From assembly GCA_030549335.1 (NCBI GenBank), contig CM060198.1, positions 61,067,953-61,131,952 on the forward strand: DNA of 64,000 nucleotides. Reading direction: 5' to 3'. Within the stretch, counting starts at the first letter, position 1, and each line of letters begins with the position of its first letter. The position numbers and the translations under genes are program-made. The stretch comes from Pontederia crassipes. Its lineage: Eukaryota; Streptophyta; Magnoliopsida; Commelinales; Pontederiaceae. Positions 19,780 through 30,984 of the stretch are shown here, piece by piece. The notes under the pieces were generated by a model. The model had not been told where the DNA came from. It ran no database searches and saw only the letters and a program-made list of their open reading frames with translations.

Positions 19780-22743
19780 TCACACCAAGGAGTTGCCCGA
19801 GTTCTTCCTCGCTTCCGTCGCCTTCTGTTGCAGGATGCTCGCGTCGGATGCGGAGCTGTGTCTCTCCTCCGGGGACGCGGCCATGCACAAGGAGTCCACC
19901 TTCCTAAGGCAGCACTTGCCGACGCCCTCCTTGGGTCTCCATGCACCGGGGCTCCGCCTCTCCGTGGCGCCTTGCTTTGGTTCGTCCTGTTCCTCCACGT
20001 CCGAGTTCGAAACCGAGACTTCCCGCCAATTGCTCCAAACCCTCAGTGTTATGTAGAGCAGCACCGCGCAGACCACCGCCGAGACGAAGACGATCGCCGC
20101 CGTTATGCCTGCCACCGCAGCCTTCGGCAGTCGGTCGGCGTCGTCGGAGCTACTGCCCACGCAAGACCCACGCAGCGGCACGCCGCACAAGCCGTCGTTT
20201 CCGGCGAAGGAGCCGACCGGGAAGCTCGACAGCGCGGACGGTACCGGGCCGCGCAGGAGGTTGTCCGACAGGTTCAACTGTTGGAGACTGGTGAGTCGTT
20301 GAAGCGAAGGCGGTATCTGCCCTTCCAGTTCGTTGGACGAGAGGTTGAGCCGTTCTAACTTGACGAGGCTGCCGAGAGAAGAAGGGATGCCGCCGGACAG
20401 ACGGTTCCTGCTCAGGTCTAGAACCACCTGCAGCTCTGTCAGCTGCCCCAATTCCGGCGGTATCGGACCGGTCAGCGAGTTCTCAGAGAGCCTGAGTTCG
20501 TAGAGCTTGTCGCAATGCTGCAGCGTAGGAGGTATGGAGCCCGAGAGGTTGTTGCTCTGCAGGTTAAGAACGTTCAGGGACGTGAGCCTTCCTATTTCCG
20601 GTGGAATCACGCCTGAGAGGTTGTTGTCGTGAAGAGATAGCTTAAGGAGACCGGAACAATTTGCCAGCTCCGCCGGGATGCTGCCGTTCAAGCAGTTGGA
20701 CGACAGGTCGAGTTCTCCCAGCCGCGAACTAAAGCTACTTCCTAACCATGGAGGAATCATGCCTGACAATCTGTTCCCTCCGAGCAGGAGATGATTGAGC
20801 TGCTTGCAGTTCGACAGCTCCGTGGGGATTTCTCCGGAAAGATAGTTGGATGACAGGTCGAGAAAGTCGAGCCACTCAAGCTGGCCCAACTCGGCGGGAA
20901 TGCCGCCGGTCAGCATGTTGTGGCCCAATCGGAGGCGCACCAGATTCCTCGCCCGGCCGACGGCAGAGGGGATCGTGCCGGAGAAGCTGTTGTTGGTCAG
21001 GTCCAACTTGACGAGTGCAGTGGAACCCTGCAGCAGCGGGGAGATGCTCCCGGTGAACTTGTTATGGGACAAGTTGGCGATGGTGAGGTTTCGCAGGGCG
21101 GAGAGCGACTCCGGCAGAGGGCCCTCCAGCGAGTTGTTGTACAGTGTGACGAGGTTCAGTTGCGTCAGGAGCCCGAGAGAAGGCGGAAGGGCGCCCGAGA
21201 GCTGGTTGTCCGCCAGGGCCAGCGCCTGCAGCTTGCTGCAGTATCCCAAGCTCGAAGGGATGGGACCTGACAGATCGTTCTGCCTGAGCTGAAGCAGAAC
21301 CAGGTTCGTGAGATCGCCAATGGCCTCAGGGATGCTTCCGCTGAAGTGGTTGCCGAAGAAGTCCACCTCTTCCAGGCTCGTGCAATTCGTCAGCTCGTCG
21401 GGTATGGCACCTGACATCTGGTTTTCGTACAAGTAGAGTAGCGTCAGCTTCCGCAGCTTCCCTATTTCTGAGGGTATTCGAGCAGTGAGACTGTTGTGGT
21501 ACAGAGAAAGCATCTGCAGATTACTGAGGTTCCCTATTTGAGGTGGCAATGCGCCGACGAAGCTGTTGTTGTGGAGCACAAGGTCGACCAAGTTCGACAG
21601 CCGGTCTATGCCATCTGGAATCACCCCGCTCAGGCTATTGTTCGACAGATCCAACGAGCGAAGCGTAGTGCAATTTAGTAGCCCGTGGACCATGCCAGTA
21701 AGATTGTTTCCAGAAAGGATTAGAGTCCGCAAGCTTGAGCTCCGATCAGGGCAGAGATCTTGGGAGATGCTTCCCTGGAGGATGTTGTCGTTCAAGACTA
21801 GATACTCAAGATTCTTCATGTGTGCCGTGGAGATGTCGATGACCCCAGAAAGGTTGTTCTTGGACAGGTCCAGGATCTGCAGCTGGCCTAATTGGTTGAG
21901 TTCCAGCGGAATGGATCCGCTGAGCTTGTTGCCGAGCAAATTCAGGTATGTCAAGTTCGAAAGCTTCCCGAGCTCCGGCGGAATCGGTCCCGAGAGTTGG
22001 TTGTTGGCCAGATTGAGCGCCTGCAATGCAGTCAGTCTCCAGATAGAAGGAGCGATTCCTCCTTCGAGCATGTTGTCAGCTGCTGACAGCACTTGAAGTT
22101 TGCTGCAACCCGTCAGTTCTTCAGGGATTGGACCGACAAGTCTGTTCTTATGCAGGATGAGCGACTTGAGATTCGTGATCTCGCCAATCTGCGCGGGAAT
22201 GCTGCCATTTAATTGGCAGAGGGCGAGGCCAAGAACTTGCAAGCTTGTGCAGCTGCCGAGCTGTGGAGGTATGGGCCCTGATAGCTGGTTATCTCCGAGT
22301 CTGAGCACGTTCAGATTCTTGAGAAGGCCCAGCTCTGACGGAATCGTGCCGGAGAGGTGATTTGAGTAAAGATGCAACTCTCTCAGGTTCTGGAGCAGGC
22401 CGAGCGCCGGAGGGATCGGACCGGACAGTGAATTAGAAGATAAATCCAGCGTCTCAAGGGAAACAAGCCTTCCTATCTCTGATGCGATCGAACCAGACAG
22501 GCCGTGGCCTGACAAGTTCAGCCCCAGGACATTGCCGGAGTTCCCGGAACATGCAACTCCTTGCCAGCCGCAGATATCAACCCCGGGAGCCCAGCTCGCC
22601 AGAACTCCTCCATGGTCGACGAACTCGGATTTGACTGCTATCAGAGAATCGGATTCTGTGGCCGTGTCTCCAAGTGCGCTGACAAGAATACAACAGAGTG
22701 CCGAGAAAACAAACGCAGTGGAGCACCCACGAATCACGCCCAT
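19780..22743 (-). CDS. LRR receptor-like protein, GSO-type ectodomain, no kinase
   Basis: One uninterrupted 987-residue frame. Residues 1-25 form a signal peptide. An LRR N-cap with SWAPGVDICGWQGVACS follows. Thirty-two plant-type LRRs of about 24 residues (LxxLxLxxNxLSGxIP) run from about residue 75 to 850. Next come a C-cap (SFAGNDGLCGVPLRGSC), a transmembrane helix (about 878-901) and an 84-residue cytoplasmic tail with CC and many Ser. The ectodomain resembles the GSO1/GSO2 subfamily of peptide receptors (LYENQMSGAIP, FFGNHFSGSIP, LLQLRQNDLSG), whose members normally end in a ~300-residue kinase. Here a stop follows KNSGNSLV, and no kinase sequence appears downstream to 19500. It probably sits in the plasma membrane and, lacking a kinase, would need a partner. 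The ligand is unknown. The start is the only Met before the signal peptide. No intron is needed. Confidence 0.93.
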   Translation of the reverse strand: MGVIRGCSTAFVFSALCCILVSALGDTATESDSLIAVKSEFVDHGGVLASWAPGVDICGWQGVACSGNSGNVLGLNLSGHGLSGSIASEIGRLVSLETLDLSSNSLSGPIPPALGLLQNLRELHLYSNHLSGTIPSELGLLKNLNVLRLGDNQLSGPIPPQLGSCTSLQVLGLALCQLNGSIPAQIGEITNLKSLILHKNRLVGPIPEELTGCSKLQVLSAADNMLEGGIAPSIWRLTALQALNLANNQLSGPIPPELGKLSNLTYLNLLGNKLSGSIPLELNQLGQLQILDLSKNNLSGVIDISTAHMKNLEYLVLNDNILQGSISQDLCPDRSSSLRTLILSGNNLTGMVHGLLNCTTLRSLDLSNNSLSGVIPDGIDRLSNLVDLVLHNNSFVGALPPQIGNLSNLQMLSLYHNSLTARIPSEIGKLRKLTLLYLYENQMSGAIPDELTNCTSLEEVDFFGNHFSGSIPEAIGDLTNLVLLQLRQNDLSGPIPSSLGYCSKLQALALADNQLSGALPPSLGLLTQLNLVTLYNNSLEGPLPESLSALRNLTIANLSHNKFTGSISPLLQGSTALVKLDLTNNSFSGTIPSAVGRARNLVRLRLGHNMLTGGIPAELGQLEWLDFLDLSSNYLSGEIPTELSNCKQLNHLLLGGNRLSGMIPPWLGSSFSSRLGELDLSSNCLNGSIPAELANCSGLLKLSLHDNNLSGVIPPEIGRLTSLNVLNLQSNNLSGSIPPTLQHCDKLYELRLSENSLTGPIPPELGQLTELQVVLDLSRNRLSGGIPSSLGSLVKLERLNLSSNELEGQIPPSLQRLTSLQQLNLSDNLLRGPVPSALSSFPVGSFAGNDGLCGVPLRGSCVGSSSDDADRLPKAAVAGITAAIVFVSAVVCAVLLYITLRVWSNWREVSVSNSDVEEQDEPKQGATERRSPGAWRPKEGVGKCCLRKVDSLCMAASPEERHSSASDASILQQKATEARKNSGNSLV

Positions 22744-25581
22744 TGGAGATCTGTATCAAAACGTAACTATGAGTGATACTATTTTTAGACGCTGCGTTTG
22801 ATGGAGCGAAATTAAGAGGACAGGAAACTCACAGTTTCAGTACAAGACGATGCAACGCAAGCAGCTTAAGTGAACCGAAAGCGGATAGACTAGTGCATGC
22901 AGTGCATGGCAATGGAGGAGGGGAACTCCAACAAGCTTCTTTGGCATCCCAATCTCACACTGAAACAATGGATGGAAACTTTTCTATGTGACTTGCTGTG
23001 ACATGGAAAGCGTCCATTTCAGAGGAAACTTGTAGGACTCGAGCAGCTTGTGAGGTGGGAAAGAACCTGCAGAGGTGAGAGATATTGACAGTATGATTTT
23101 ATTAGGCACATTTGAAAGGATGGACACATTATATTATATATACACATTAAATTTGCAAAAGTTGGAACTCCCACTGTTACTGGATAACTCCTCATTAGGT
23201 CTTGAGATCTGCTGACTCGAGAACTAATTAAGTAATGGATCTTTTCCTCATCAGTCATCTGTTCAGCACGGCTCTTTTGACTTCATGGAAGGCATGGATT
23301 GCTACTAAAAGCTCTTATATCTAGGTCTTTCTTTCTCTTTCTTCTTACCTTGAAGTCTAACCTTGAGCTAGTAACAACATGCACTTTATTAGCAATCAAG
23401 ACTACCTAATACGCAAAAAAAGCAGGGGCGTGATCTGACTTCTGAGGAGGCCCATACCATATGCTGACACACCTGCGCCCACTACTGAAACCAACTCTCC
23501 TGTGAACACCATGCACGCGTAGGGAGAGGGCATAGAGATCCCTGGAGGGAGGATTGAGGAGGAGGCCCCCCAAACCAGACAAGCTGCCATACACGAGAGA
23601 GCAAAGATTCCCAGCTATGAGGATACCACCACACAAATGCTTACAGAATCCTCTCTCAATCACACACATACATTTGGTTCCTCTCAAGACGAAAGGGCCT
23701 TTTCTTCTTTTTGCTTTTTCTCGTGTGTCTCTGCACCATTCTGTCGCCTTCAGTACCTTTCCAGGGCTCCATCTTTCTTCTATGCATCTGCGTCGTCTGG
23801 AAAAAAAAATGCATCCTCGCGATGTTGAGAAGCCAAGATTTGGTGACTGAACAGCAGATGCATCACATGCCGCAGAAGAGGGGAGGTAACATGCATGCAT
23901 GGCCAGGTTGTAAAAGGCAATGAGCCAAGACAAAAGGGGCCGAAGGAAGACGGTAGATATCACCGGAGACCTCAAGATCAAATTTGCAAACAGCAGCAGC
24001 AGCAGAAACAATAACACAGAGTGGTTGTGGAACTTGTTTAAATAAATTACAGTTATGATAACATCTCCGATGTTGTCCCAACCACTCGTTGACTTAATTA
24101 CATCAGGACAATGCAGAATTAAATGCCGCAATCCCACATATTACAGAAAATTGATTAAAATTATTCTTCAGCAGGACAGTCTCAGTCTCTTTACAACATA
24201 GACATGATTGGTATGGTGTTCTAAAGGAAACATTAATCTAAAAACTTCTACTTCAATTTTAAAAGCTGCAAAAAAGTACTACTTTCTGACATTGTCAAAA
24301 TATAGTCTTCACCTAACTTTGATGCTAATCCTTGTAGAATGTAGAGTCACTACGTGGAATTAGGCGAGTTCTGCTCAGCATGCATGCCAAGCAGAAAGAG
24401 CTTTATCCTAAGAAAAACTAGAGAACAGGTAGATATATAGTATGTCAAACCTAACAAGTAGAACATTGGTGATCATAATATACATATTTCGTTGTGACAT
24501 TTTACTACTAAAGTTGATGCTAGATGTAACTAAAAAGATGCTTCATCATGGTGGAAGGAGACGAATTCTGCTGTCGCAAAGTTATCTTGGGCATGAAATA
24601 GCAGCCTTTTATCAGAGAATAGCACCTATGAAATTGATGAGGGGCGATTAAAAGAATCAACAGTGGAATGATTCTGATCTGGTGAGGAACTTTTGTTGAA
24701 CACAGAAAAGGTTTATGATTTCTTGTTACCCAATATAATATACATGATTTCTTTTCTTCACACAAACTTGCATGTCCTTTTCTACTCAGCGTTTATTGGT
24801 ACCACTCCCATCCAAATATCTGATTAATCATTCAAATATCAGATTAGTCAAATATCGATGGATCTTCACATAAAAAATGTGCTTTAGAAATAAATTGTCG
24901 CCCCAATCTAAACATAAAAAAGGTGATCAACTTTTATTCTTGAATCTAACTTACTAACACTTTTCATGGGCCGGAGTTATTTGAGGAACATGGCCGCTAC
25001 TAGTGAACATTTGCCTTGTGCTCTGTATGCGCGCATAGCAGCATAACTCAGTTCACCTTGCAATCTTTAGTTTTGCTCAAAGTCCTTGTAATTTTAACTA
25101 AGAAAAGGAAAAAAAAAAGATCCATTGTGTTAATTTACCTTGTAATGAGATAAAAATATAAAAAAAATATGTCATAGGATAATAAGATAAAAAAATCGAA
25201 GGTCTCTCAATTAACTGGTTAATTGAATTTTGACTCGTTGATATGAGCTGATTATAGCATAGTTGACGGCAAATTCGAGAGAAATTGTCCTTTTGCATAT
25301 GCCTAAAGACATCATCCCCTTAGCCACAAATATTATGAAGGAAAGGAAATAGAGACCAATTGGCAGAAGAAAGAATGCAGAGATGAAAGGAAAAACCGAA
25401 GGGGACATGAGAAATAGAATAGAGCGAAGGAGAGATGAAAAAGTAAAAAGAAAAAAAAAAAGAAAGAGTTGATGGAAAAGTGAATACTTTTTTATTTAAA
25501 GATGTTGATAAAAAAAATGGACGGCAGATATAAGTTGGTTGCTGTAACTTGCAGCCAAGAGGATGCTCTTTTACTCTTATG
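22744..25581. other. Upstream region of the LRR gene, no second gene
   Basis: This must hold the LRR gene promoter (minus strand, just right of 22743), but no element can be pinned down by eye. A short (cag)n run is at about 23992-24007. The 243-residue frame at 23406-24137 (minus) has no domain and Ser/Arg/Cys-rich random composition, so I do not call it. From 24140 to 25580 the sequence is AT-rich, with a purine-rich tract at 25430-25470. Confidence 0.5.
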
Positions 25582-26162
25582 ACAATATCACACGTTATGG
25601 GGAATGTTACATAGTTCGCTTTGAGCTTTTGGTTTGCACGAATTTAAAACGTGTGATATTGTCCGCTCTGGACCTCGACTCGCATGGTTTTCTCACGCGT
25701 CACATCTGGTAAAGGACATATTCTATACACAGTATCTCTCCCGTGACTTATGCATGTGGGACTAATTCAAGGCATGCCACATACATTCTTCCCCCCTTAG
25801 AGGACTCAACGCCCTCGTTGAGTGATTGCACCCCACCATGCACAGAGGTCCACGTGGAGTGGCTCTGATACCATATGTAACATTCCCCACCAGCGTGTGA
25901 TATTGTCCGCTCTGGGCCTCGGCCTGCACGATTTTCTCAAAACGCATCACACCTCGTGAAGGACATGTTCCCATATATACCCAACATCTCTCCCGTGACT
26001 TATGCATGTGGGACTAATCTAAGGCATGCCCCCTGCATCCTTTCCCCCCTTAGGGGACTCAACGCCCTCATTGAGTGACCGCACCCCACCATGCACAGAG
26101 GTCCACACGGAGTGGCTCTGATACCATATGTAACATTCCCCACGCTGGTGGGGAATGTTACA
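25582..26162 (-). mobile_element. TRIM-type miniature LTR retrotransposon array
   Basis: On the plus strand: a damaged LTR (about 25650-25785), a ~90 bp internal region, a complete 162 bp LTR (25876-26037), a second ~91 bp internal region, then the start of a third LTR (26129-26143). Each internal has ccccccttag beside one LTR (polypurine tract on the minus strand) and tggctctgatacca beside the other (a TGGTATCAGAGC primer-binding site on the minus strand). That is LTR element architecture with no room for coding. Both outer ends carry a small inverted copy of the LTR start (25582-25611 and 26144-26162), reading ggggaatgttaca. Confidence 0.78.
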
Positions 26163-26291
26163 GTTATCATAACGGAGATGATGCAACATGGGAGCTCAAG
26201 CCGGAAATGCGCCAAGAATTTCCTCATCTTTTCGGTAAGCCCTCTACATAGTGCAAAATTTGAGGACGAATCTTTTTTAAGGGGGTAAGAA
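26163..26291 (+). pseudogene. 3' end of a gypsy polyprotein
   Basis: The plus-strand frame gives WELKPEMRQEFPHLF, the classic tail of plant Ty3/gypsy polyproteins (after integrase/chromodomain). It is followed by a decayed KFEDESF-like stretch and the polypurine tract aagggggtaagaa directly before the LTR. Everything upstream has been lost at the TRIM array. Confidence 0.75.
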
Positions 26292-28315
26292 TGTAACGAT
26301 CAGAAAAGAAAAGATAAAAAAAATAAGGAAATAAAATTCGAGTTCAACTCAAACTAATGACCGGCCAACATATGATATCAGATTTATCTCTAATAGGAGA
26401 TGGAGACCAATCTGAAGAGGAGAAATCCTATCTGATTTTATCTCATGAGAATTAATCACGAGGGATTTAGAATAAATAAAAATCAATTGGCTGTTAACCT
26501 TGGTTTTAATCACCCTCACGAACTCTTTCCCCTGTTCTTCCTTCATCCCCTCCTACGCGATCCGAAGCAGGGAGATTTCTGCGCAAGGGTAGGTAGGTTT
26601 TCTTCCTCACCTTCCTACCTGATCCCCGTACACCTCCTCACCCTCATTCTCTGCACCGGATGATTGGCAGACAGAATTCGAGAGGAGGAACAGCAAGAGA
26701 ACCGAGAGGGAAACAAAGAGGAAACAAGGGCGGATTCAAATGGATTTTTAACGAATCAAGGGTAGGATCCATCGCGATCAGGTGGGTGAATCGAAATCAC
26801 CTTGCATGACCTCTGAATAACGTTAAATCATGCCCTAATCGTACAAGTAAAGAAGAAGAGGAAAAGATGGTTCAAGTTCCATGTTTTGCCTTGCTTGGTT
26901 TTCTTGAATTCATTGATTGATTAATTATTTGCATGCATAATTCATTGTTTGTTAATCTGTTGCTATGTGATTATTTTGGTAGTGATAAGAATTAGGTTAG
27001 ATGGAGATTGTATTGAAGAATTCAGGAAATTCGAGGGTTCTGCATATTTTCTGGACGTCGACCGGTCGACCGGCCCGTATGCATCGCAGCAACCGGTCGA
27101 CCGATAACTTACGTATAATCGCTTTCTGCACATGTCGACCGATCCCTGTCACCGGTCGATCGATCCTTACTCATCAGGTCGACCGTCTAACTGAACGGAT
27201 CGACCGACCTATTTAAAACCCGTGACTTACCGGTCGACCGATCTTAACAGACTGGTCGACCGAACAACAGACAACCGGTCGACCGTTCCCCTGAACCGGT
27301 CGACCGATTATCCAGAAAATCTTTTATTACATTTATCAATTATTCATCTTTTATCCAGATATTATATATATATGTGATTGATCCTATTGTTTGACCCTAC
27401 AGAGATCCCTCACTGATTTATGTGATTTACTCCCTTATTGATTTATTTCGCATTGATCGTATCGTATCCATGAAATCAAGAACAAAGAGTCACAAGTTGT
27501 TAAAAGCGATTAATAAGTTCAGATGCAAGATTAATGATGGGTTGCCAGTCCAAGCTAAGTGCATCAAAATAAGGGTCGTTCCCTTGGTCATGGTTTGATC
27601 ACTCATTGACCCGCACAAGGCCGTATTGTTTGTTGGGCATACCCCAAGAATTAAAGGCACTCAAAGTCACCCTGATTGTGAATTAATAATCAAGATCAAG
27701 AAGCATTTTCAAGTCAAGTCAAGTTACTGTCATGATTTTCAAATATGCTATAAGTTCATGTTTATTAATCATCATGTTACTCTCCTGATTCATGATATCC
27801 TATGATCTTATTCTTATTATGATCCATGATACTGACATGTTATCTTTCACGTTCCTGTTAAGTATGATTATTTACCGCTAATTATTATATTCATGTCATG
27901 CATTGTATATCATGTGGTTCCCCACTAGGCTGTAAAGTTTACGGGAGGACCTCCTCCCCTGTGTCTGATTTTCACAGGACCAGGTCAGTGACGTGGTGGA
28001 GTAGACGTGTGGTGATGAAGATCTAGCGATAGGACAACACATGAACCATAGGGCTTTGTAGAGTGTTTATTAGTTTTCATTTACCTTCCGCATTTTAGAT
28101 TCATGATGTAAAACTTATTTTATTTCTTAGCAATGTTATAGCCACTTTTAGACTTCCGTAAATTAAAGTTATCATTTATCTTTATTTCTTTTCTTCCGCT
28201 GACGTGTCTCGATCATTGACTGAGATATGGTCAATATTATGATCAAGTTATAGCATATCGTAGCGCCTTCAAGTTGGTCTTCGCCACGTGGCAGGGTCGA
28301 TTTGGGGACGTTACA
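26292..28315 (+). mobile_element. 3' LTR of a gypsy element
   Basis: 2024 bp beginning TGTAACGATCAG and ending TTTGGGGACGTTACA, preceded by a polypurine tract. Its end matches the solo LTR at 9693-11492. The left partner LTR is absent. It abuts a GPT fragment at 28316. Confidence 0.75.
27055..27310. repeat. Palindrome-rich array of CGGTCGACCG motifs
   Basis: About eleven copies of the self-complementary core ggtcgacc (or ggtcgatc/gatcgacc variants), mostly as accggtcgaccgat, spaced about 15-35 bp apart with unrelated spacers inside the gypsy LTR. Confidence 0.85.
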
Positions 28316-28584
28316 CTGGTAGCCACCGGTATAGGTCCCCGTCTACACCACGTCTCGTCACCTTTTCTTCCAGTGTACCTAAATCCCATGGCAAGCTTCG
28401 GCCTGGAGTCTCGAGATGCGCCCGCCGTCGATGCGGCGAACCCATGAGGGATTGGCATGAGGGCGAACACCTGTGGGGCGAGCAGATCGGAGGGCATCTC
28501 GTTCCTTGACGCGACGCGAGAACAGAGGGCCAAGATAGGCATCTACTTCGTGACGTGGTGGGCGCTGAATGTGGTTTTCAACGT
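28316..28584 (+). pseudogene. GPT: GPT fragment: transit peptide region and first membrane helix
   Basis: The plus-strand sequence near 28345-28400 reads SPRLVTFSSSVPKSHGKL, like the Ser-rich plastid transit region of GPT proteins, with a frameshift after it. Near 28530-28584 it reads IGIYFVTWWALNVVFN, a diagnostic GPT motif before NIYNKK. The 5' end is removed by the gypsy LTR at 28315. The 3' end is interrupted by a copia LTR at 28585, with AACGT (28580-28584) as one copy of the target duplication. The reading resumes 17 kb away at 45641. Confidence 0.87.
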
Positions 28585-28772
28585 TATCGAATTTATAACA
28601 CATAAATCATAAAAGTTACGAAATTTCTCTTCTAGCAAAAGCGAATCATTGAGATTTTTTCATGAACATTGGATGAACGCACTTATATCTCGAAAATGAA
28701 AATCAAATTTTTAGAGAACGAAACACTTTATCACAGCACAAGTTCCTTTGAATGAACTTTCACAAAAGCATA

Positions 28773-29780
28773 GGACAAATTACACGATTAGTCCCTCAAC
28801 TTTGAGTCGTTTTCAAATCGGTCTATCAACTTTAATTTATAATCAGAACGTCATTCATCTTTGATTTTCTTATATGATTAGTCCTCTTGACCGATGATAG
28901 GGATTTCTTGGTTGCCTTGCGTACGTGGATGCCACGTGAGTCATTTCTCTTTCATCCACATCATTCAAGTCATTCACGTCATTTAACGCTATCAAACCAG
29001 ATAAATTACACGGATCGTCCTCCAACTTTGAGTCAATTATTAAACGATTTTTCAATTTCAATTTATAATTAAAACATTTCCCCAAATTTTTATTTTATTA
29101 TACAATTCGTCCACCGATAGTAGACAATCTCTCGATTACCTTCCTGACGTGGTGCAATAAAATATAATAAAAATTTAATTTATTGACATGACATAATAAA
29201 AGATAATATAATATTATAAAAATTAATAAAAAATAAAAAATGATAGGGGACGCTAACGAGCTCACGAGGATGCATTAACACCCCTTGTGCGAAGCTCGCT
29301 AGAGGGCGAGCTTGGAGAAGGGGACCGGCACCCCTTTTGTCATCTCGTCCACACTCTTAAATTTTTATAATATTTTTTATTATGTGATGTCAGCTAGTCA
29401 AGTTTTTTTATTATATTTTATTACGCCACATCAACAAGATAATTGGGAGGCTATCTCTTACCGGTCAAGTGGATGAATCGTGCAATAATATCAAAGTTGG
29501 GAAGCTGTTTAGAAATCAACTCAAAGTTGGGGGACGATCCGTGTAATTTACCCAGTTTTGTAGCGTTAAATGACGTGAATGACTTAAATAACGTAGATGA
29601 GAGAGAAATGACTCACGTGTCGGCCACGTACGCAAGGCAGTCGAAAAATCAACTATCACCGATCAAGAGGACTAATCGTGCAAGAAAATAAAAGATGAGA
29701 AACGTTCTGGTTACAAATTGAAATTAAGGGATCGATTTGAAAATGATTCAAAGTTGAGGGAACATTCGTATAATTTACTC
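28773..29780. mobile_element. Mutator-like MITE with long inverted arms
   Basis: Ends GGACAAATTACACGA and, reverse-complemented, GAGTAAATTATACGA. The inverted arms extend about 230 bp (28773-28998 against 29550-29780). A 10 bp direct duplication CAAAAGCATA flanks it (28763-28772, 29781-29790). The undisturbed site ccacaaaagcatatc is visible in the partner LTR near 45485, which proves the insertion. There is no transposase. Confidence 0.9.
29000..29549. mobile_element. Second MITE of the same kind at the loop of the first
   Basis: Left end taaattacacggatcgtcc and right end ggacgatccgtgtaattta form their own terminal inverted repeats. Outside them the outer arms (ataaattacacgg / agttttgtagcgttaaatg) continue. 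The insert lies at the centre of the outer hairpin. Its interior has a GC-richer core at 29250-29350. Confidence 0.65.
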
Positions 29781-30984
29781 CAAAAGCATACCTTAGTGGT
29801 ATCACACACATCATGCGCATCACGCGATATACGTGATTGCGCATATCACGCGCTATTAATGCTGATTGTGCATCACGCGATATGCATCTTATGAGAGGGG
29901 CAACAACCACTTGTTGTCCCAGGTGGGCCATGCACATGACCCACCAATGTCCAACGTGGATATTTTCCAACAATATTTCATTGCACTTTTATTCATCCAA
30001 AATTGGTAAATGTGTCGTGCGACTTGTGAATACAAACACACTTCTTTATAGGAGTTAAAAAGATACTTATTAAGATTCACAATCGCTTCACTATATCTGG
30101 AGCATATGTCATGCCTATTAGAGATTCATGATAACTCACATATGAGACAACAAATGTTCAAATCATGTAATTCATTATACCCTAGATTTATCTTGCAGCA
30201 GAGCCAAGACAAAATATGTCTTGCTCTATGGTAACTATCTTTCATATACACTATATTTTTTAACATAAAAAAAATAGTTGATCAATTGTATGTGAAAGTT
30301 TAATGCGGCTCATAACATTTCTTTCCCTCATCCTCATTTTTTTAGACGTGACTCGACAAGCTAATTTATTTTTCGGTTTTTGAATACTCCGCTAAAGAAG
30401 TAAACACTAATTTCTTTCCTTAAGATATAGTCAAGAGTTTAAGGGCACATGCAGATGAATCAATTGTCAGAGACTCACACTATGATGATCAGTGAACTAA
30501 TCAATTCATCATGTCTCTAAATCAACTTAGCATACTTGGTATTAAACACAAGTATTACGATGGAGACTTCCATTGAAGGAGCATATGTCTAGCTCTATTA
30601 AAATTATACACCGCACAGACTTAAGTTTAGTCGCTATCTTCTATCGCCTGATCCGAGTTTTCAAATTGCTCGTTATCCTATAGCGCCAATTTTGAATATC
30701 ATATATGGAGTCCATCTTAATCAGACGACATTTAGTTACTAAAACTCATATTTTAACATATTTTAATAATCACATTATGATTAACATATTTTATTTCTGC
30801 TCGCTATCTTCATAAGCACCTGAAGTATTTGTGAACAAACTCAAGTTTGATCAACATATTTTTCACATGCATAACTAAACTTTATAACAATGAACTTATC
30901 AAAGAAAAGATAATCTTTTATTCATTAAAAATTTGAATACATCATTATATTTTATAATATACGCAGTCCTAAGACATTTACATG

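Larger units (their letters stand above)
28585..29972 (-). repeat. 3' LTR of the copia element, split by a MITE
   Basis: Begins tatcgaattta (tgccggattta in the partner LTR) and ends tttccaaca (partner tttcccaca). Without the MITE it is about 370 bp. Confidence 0.8.

Noticed and set aside
19793..22801. Many antisense frames of 60-176 residues over the LRR gene
   Set aside because: GC-rich repeat coding sequence gives long shadow frames. The sense frame has signal peptide, 32 LRRs and a membrane helix.
23406..24137. 243-residue minus-strand frame upstream of the LRR gene
   Set aside because: No recognisable domain, random-looking composition, and no start or splice context that sets it apart from chance.
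25582..26291. The TRIM lying cleanly inside the gypsy tail at 26163-26291
   Set aside because: No gypsy sequence can be recognised on the left side of the TRIM and no target duplication is visible, so insertion into that element is not shown.
27055..27310. CRISPR-like array of palindromic repeats
   Set aside because: Repeat cores are only 8-12 bp, spacers vary widely in length, and the array lies in a plant gypsy LTR.
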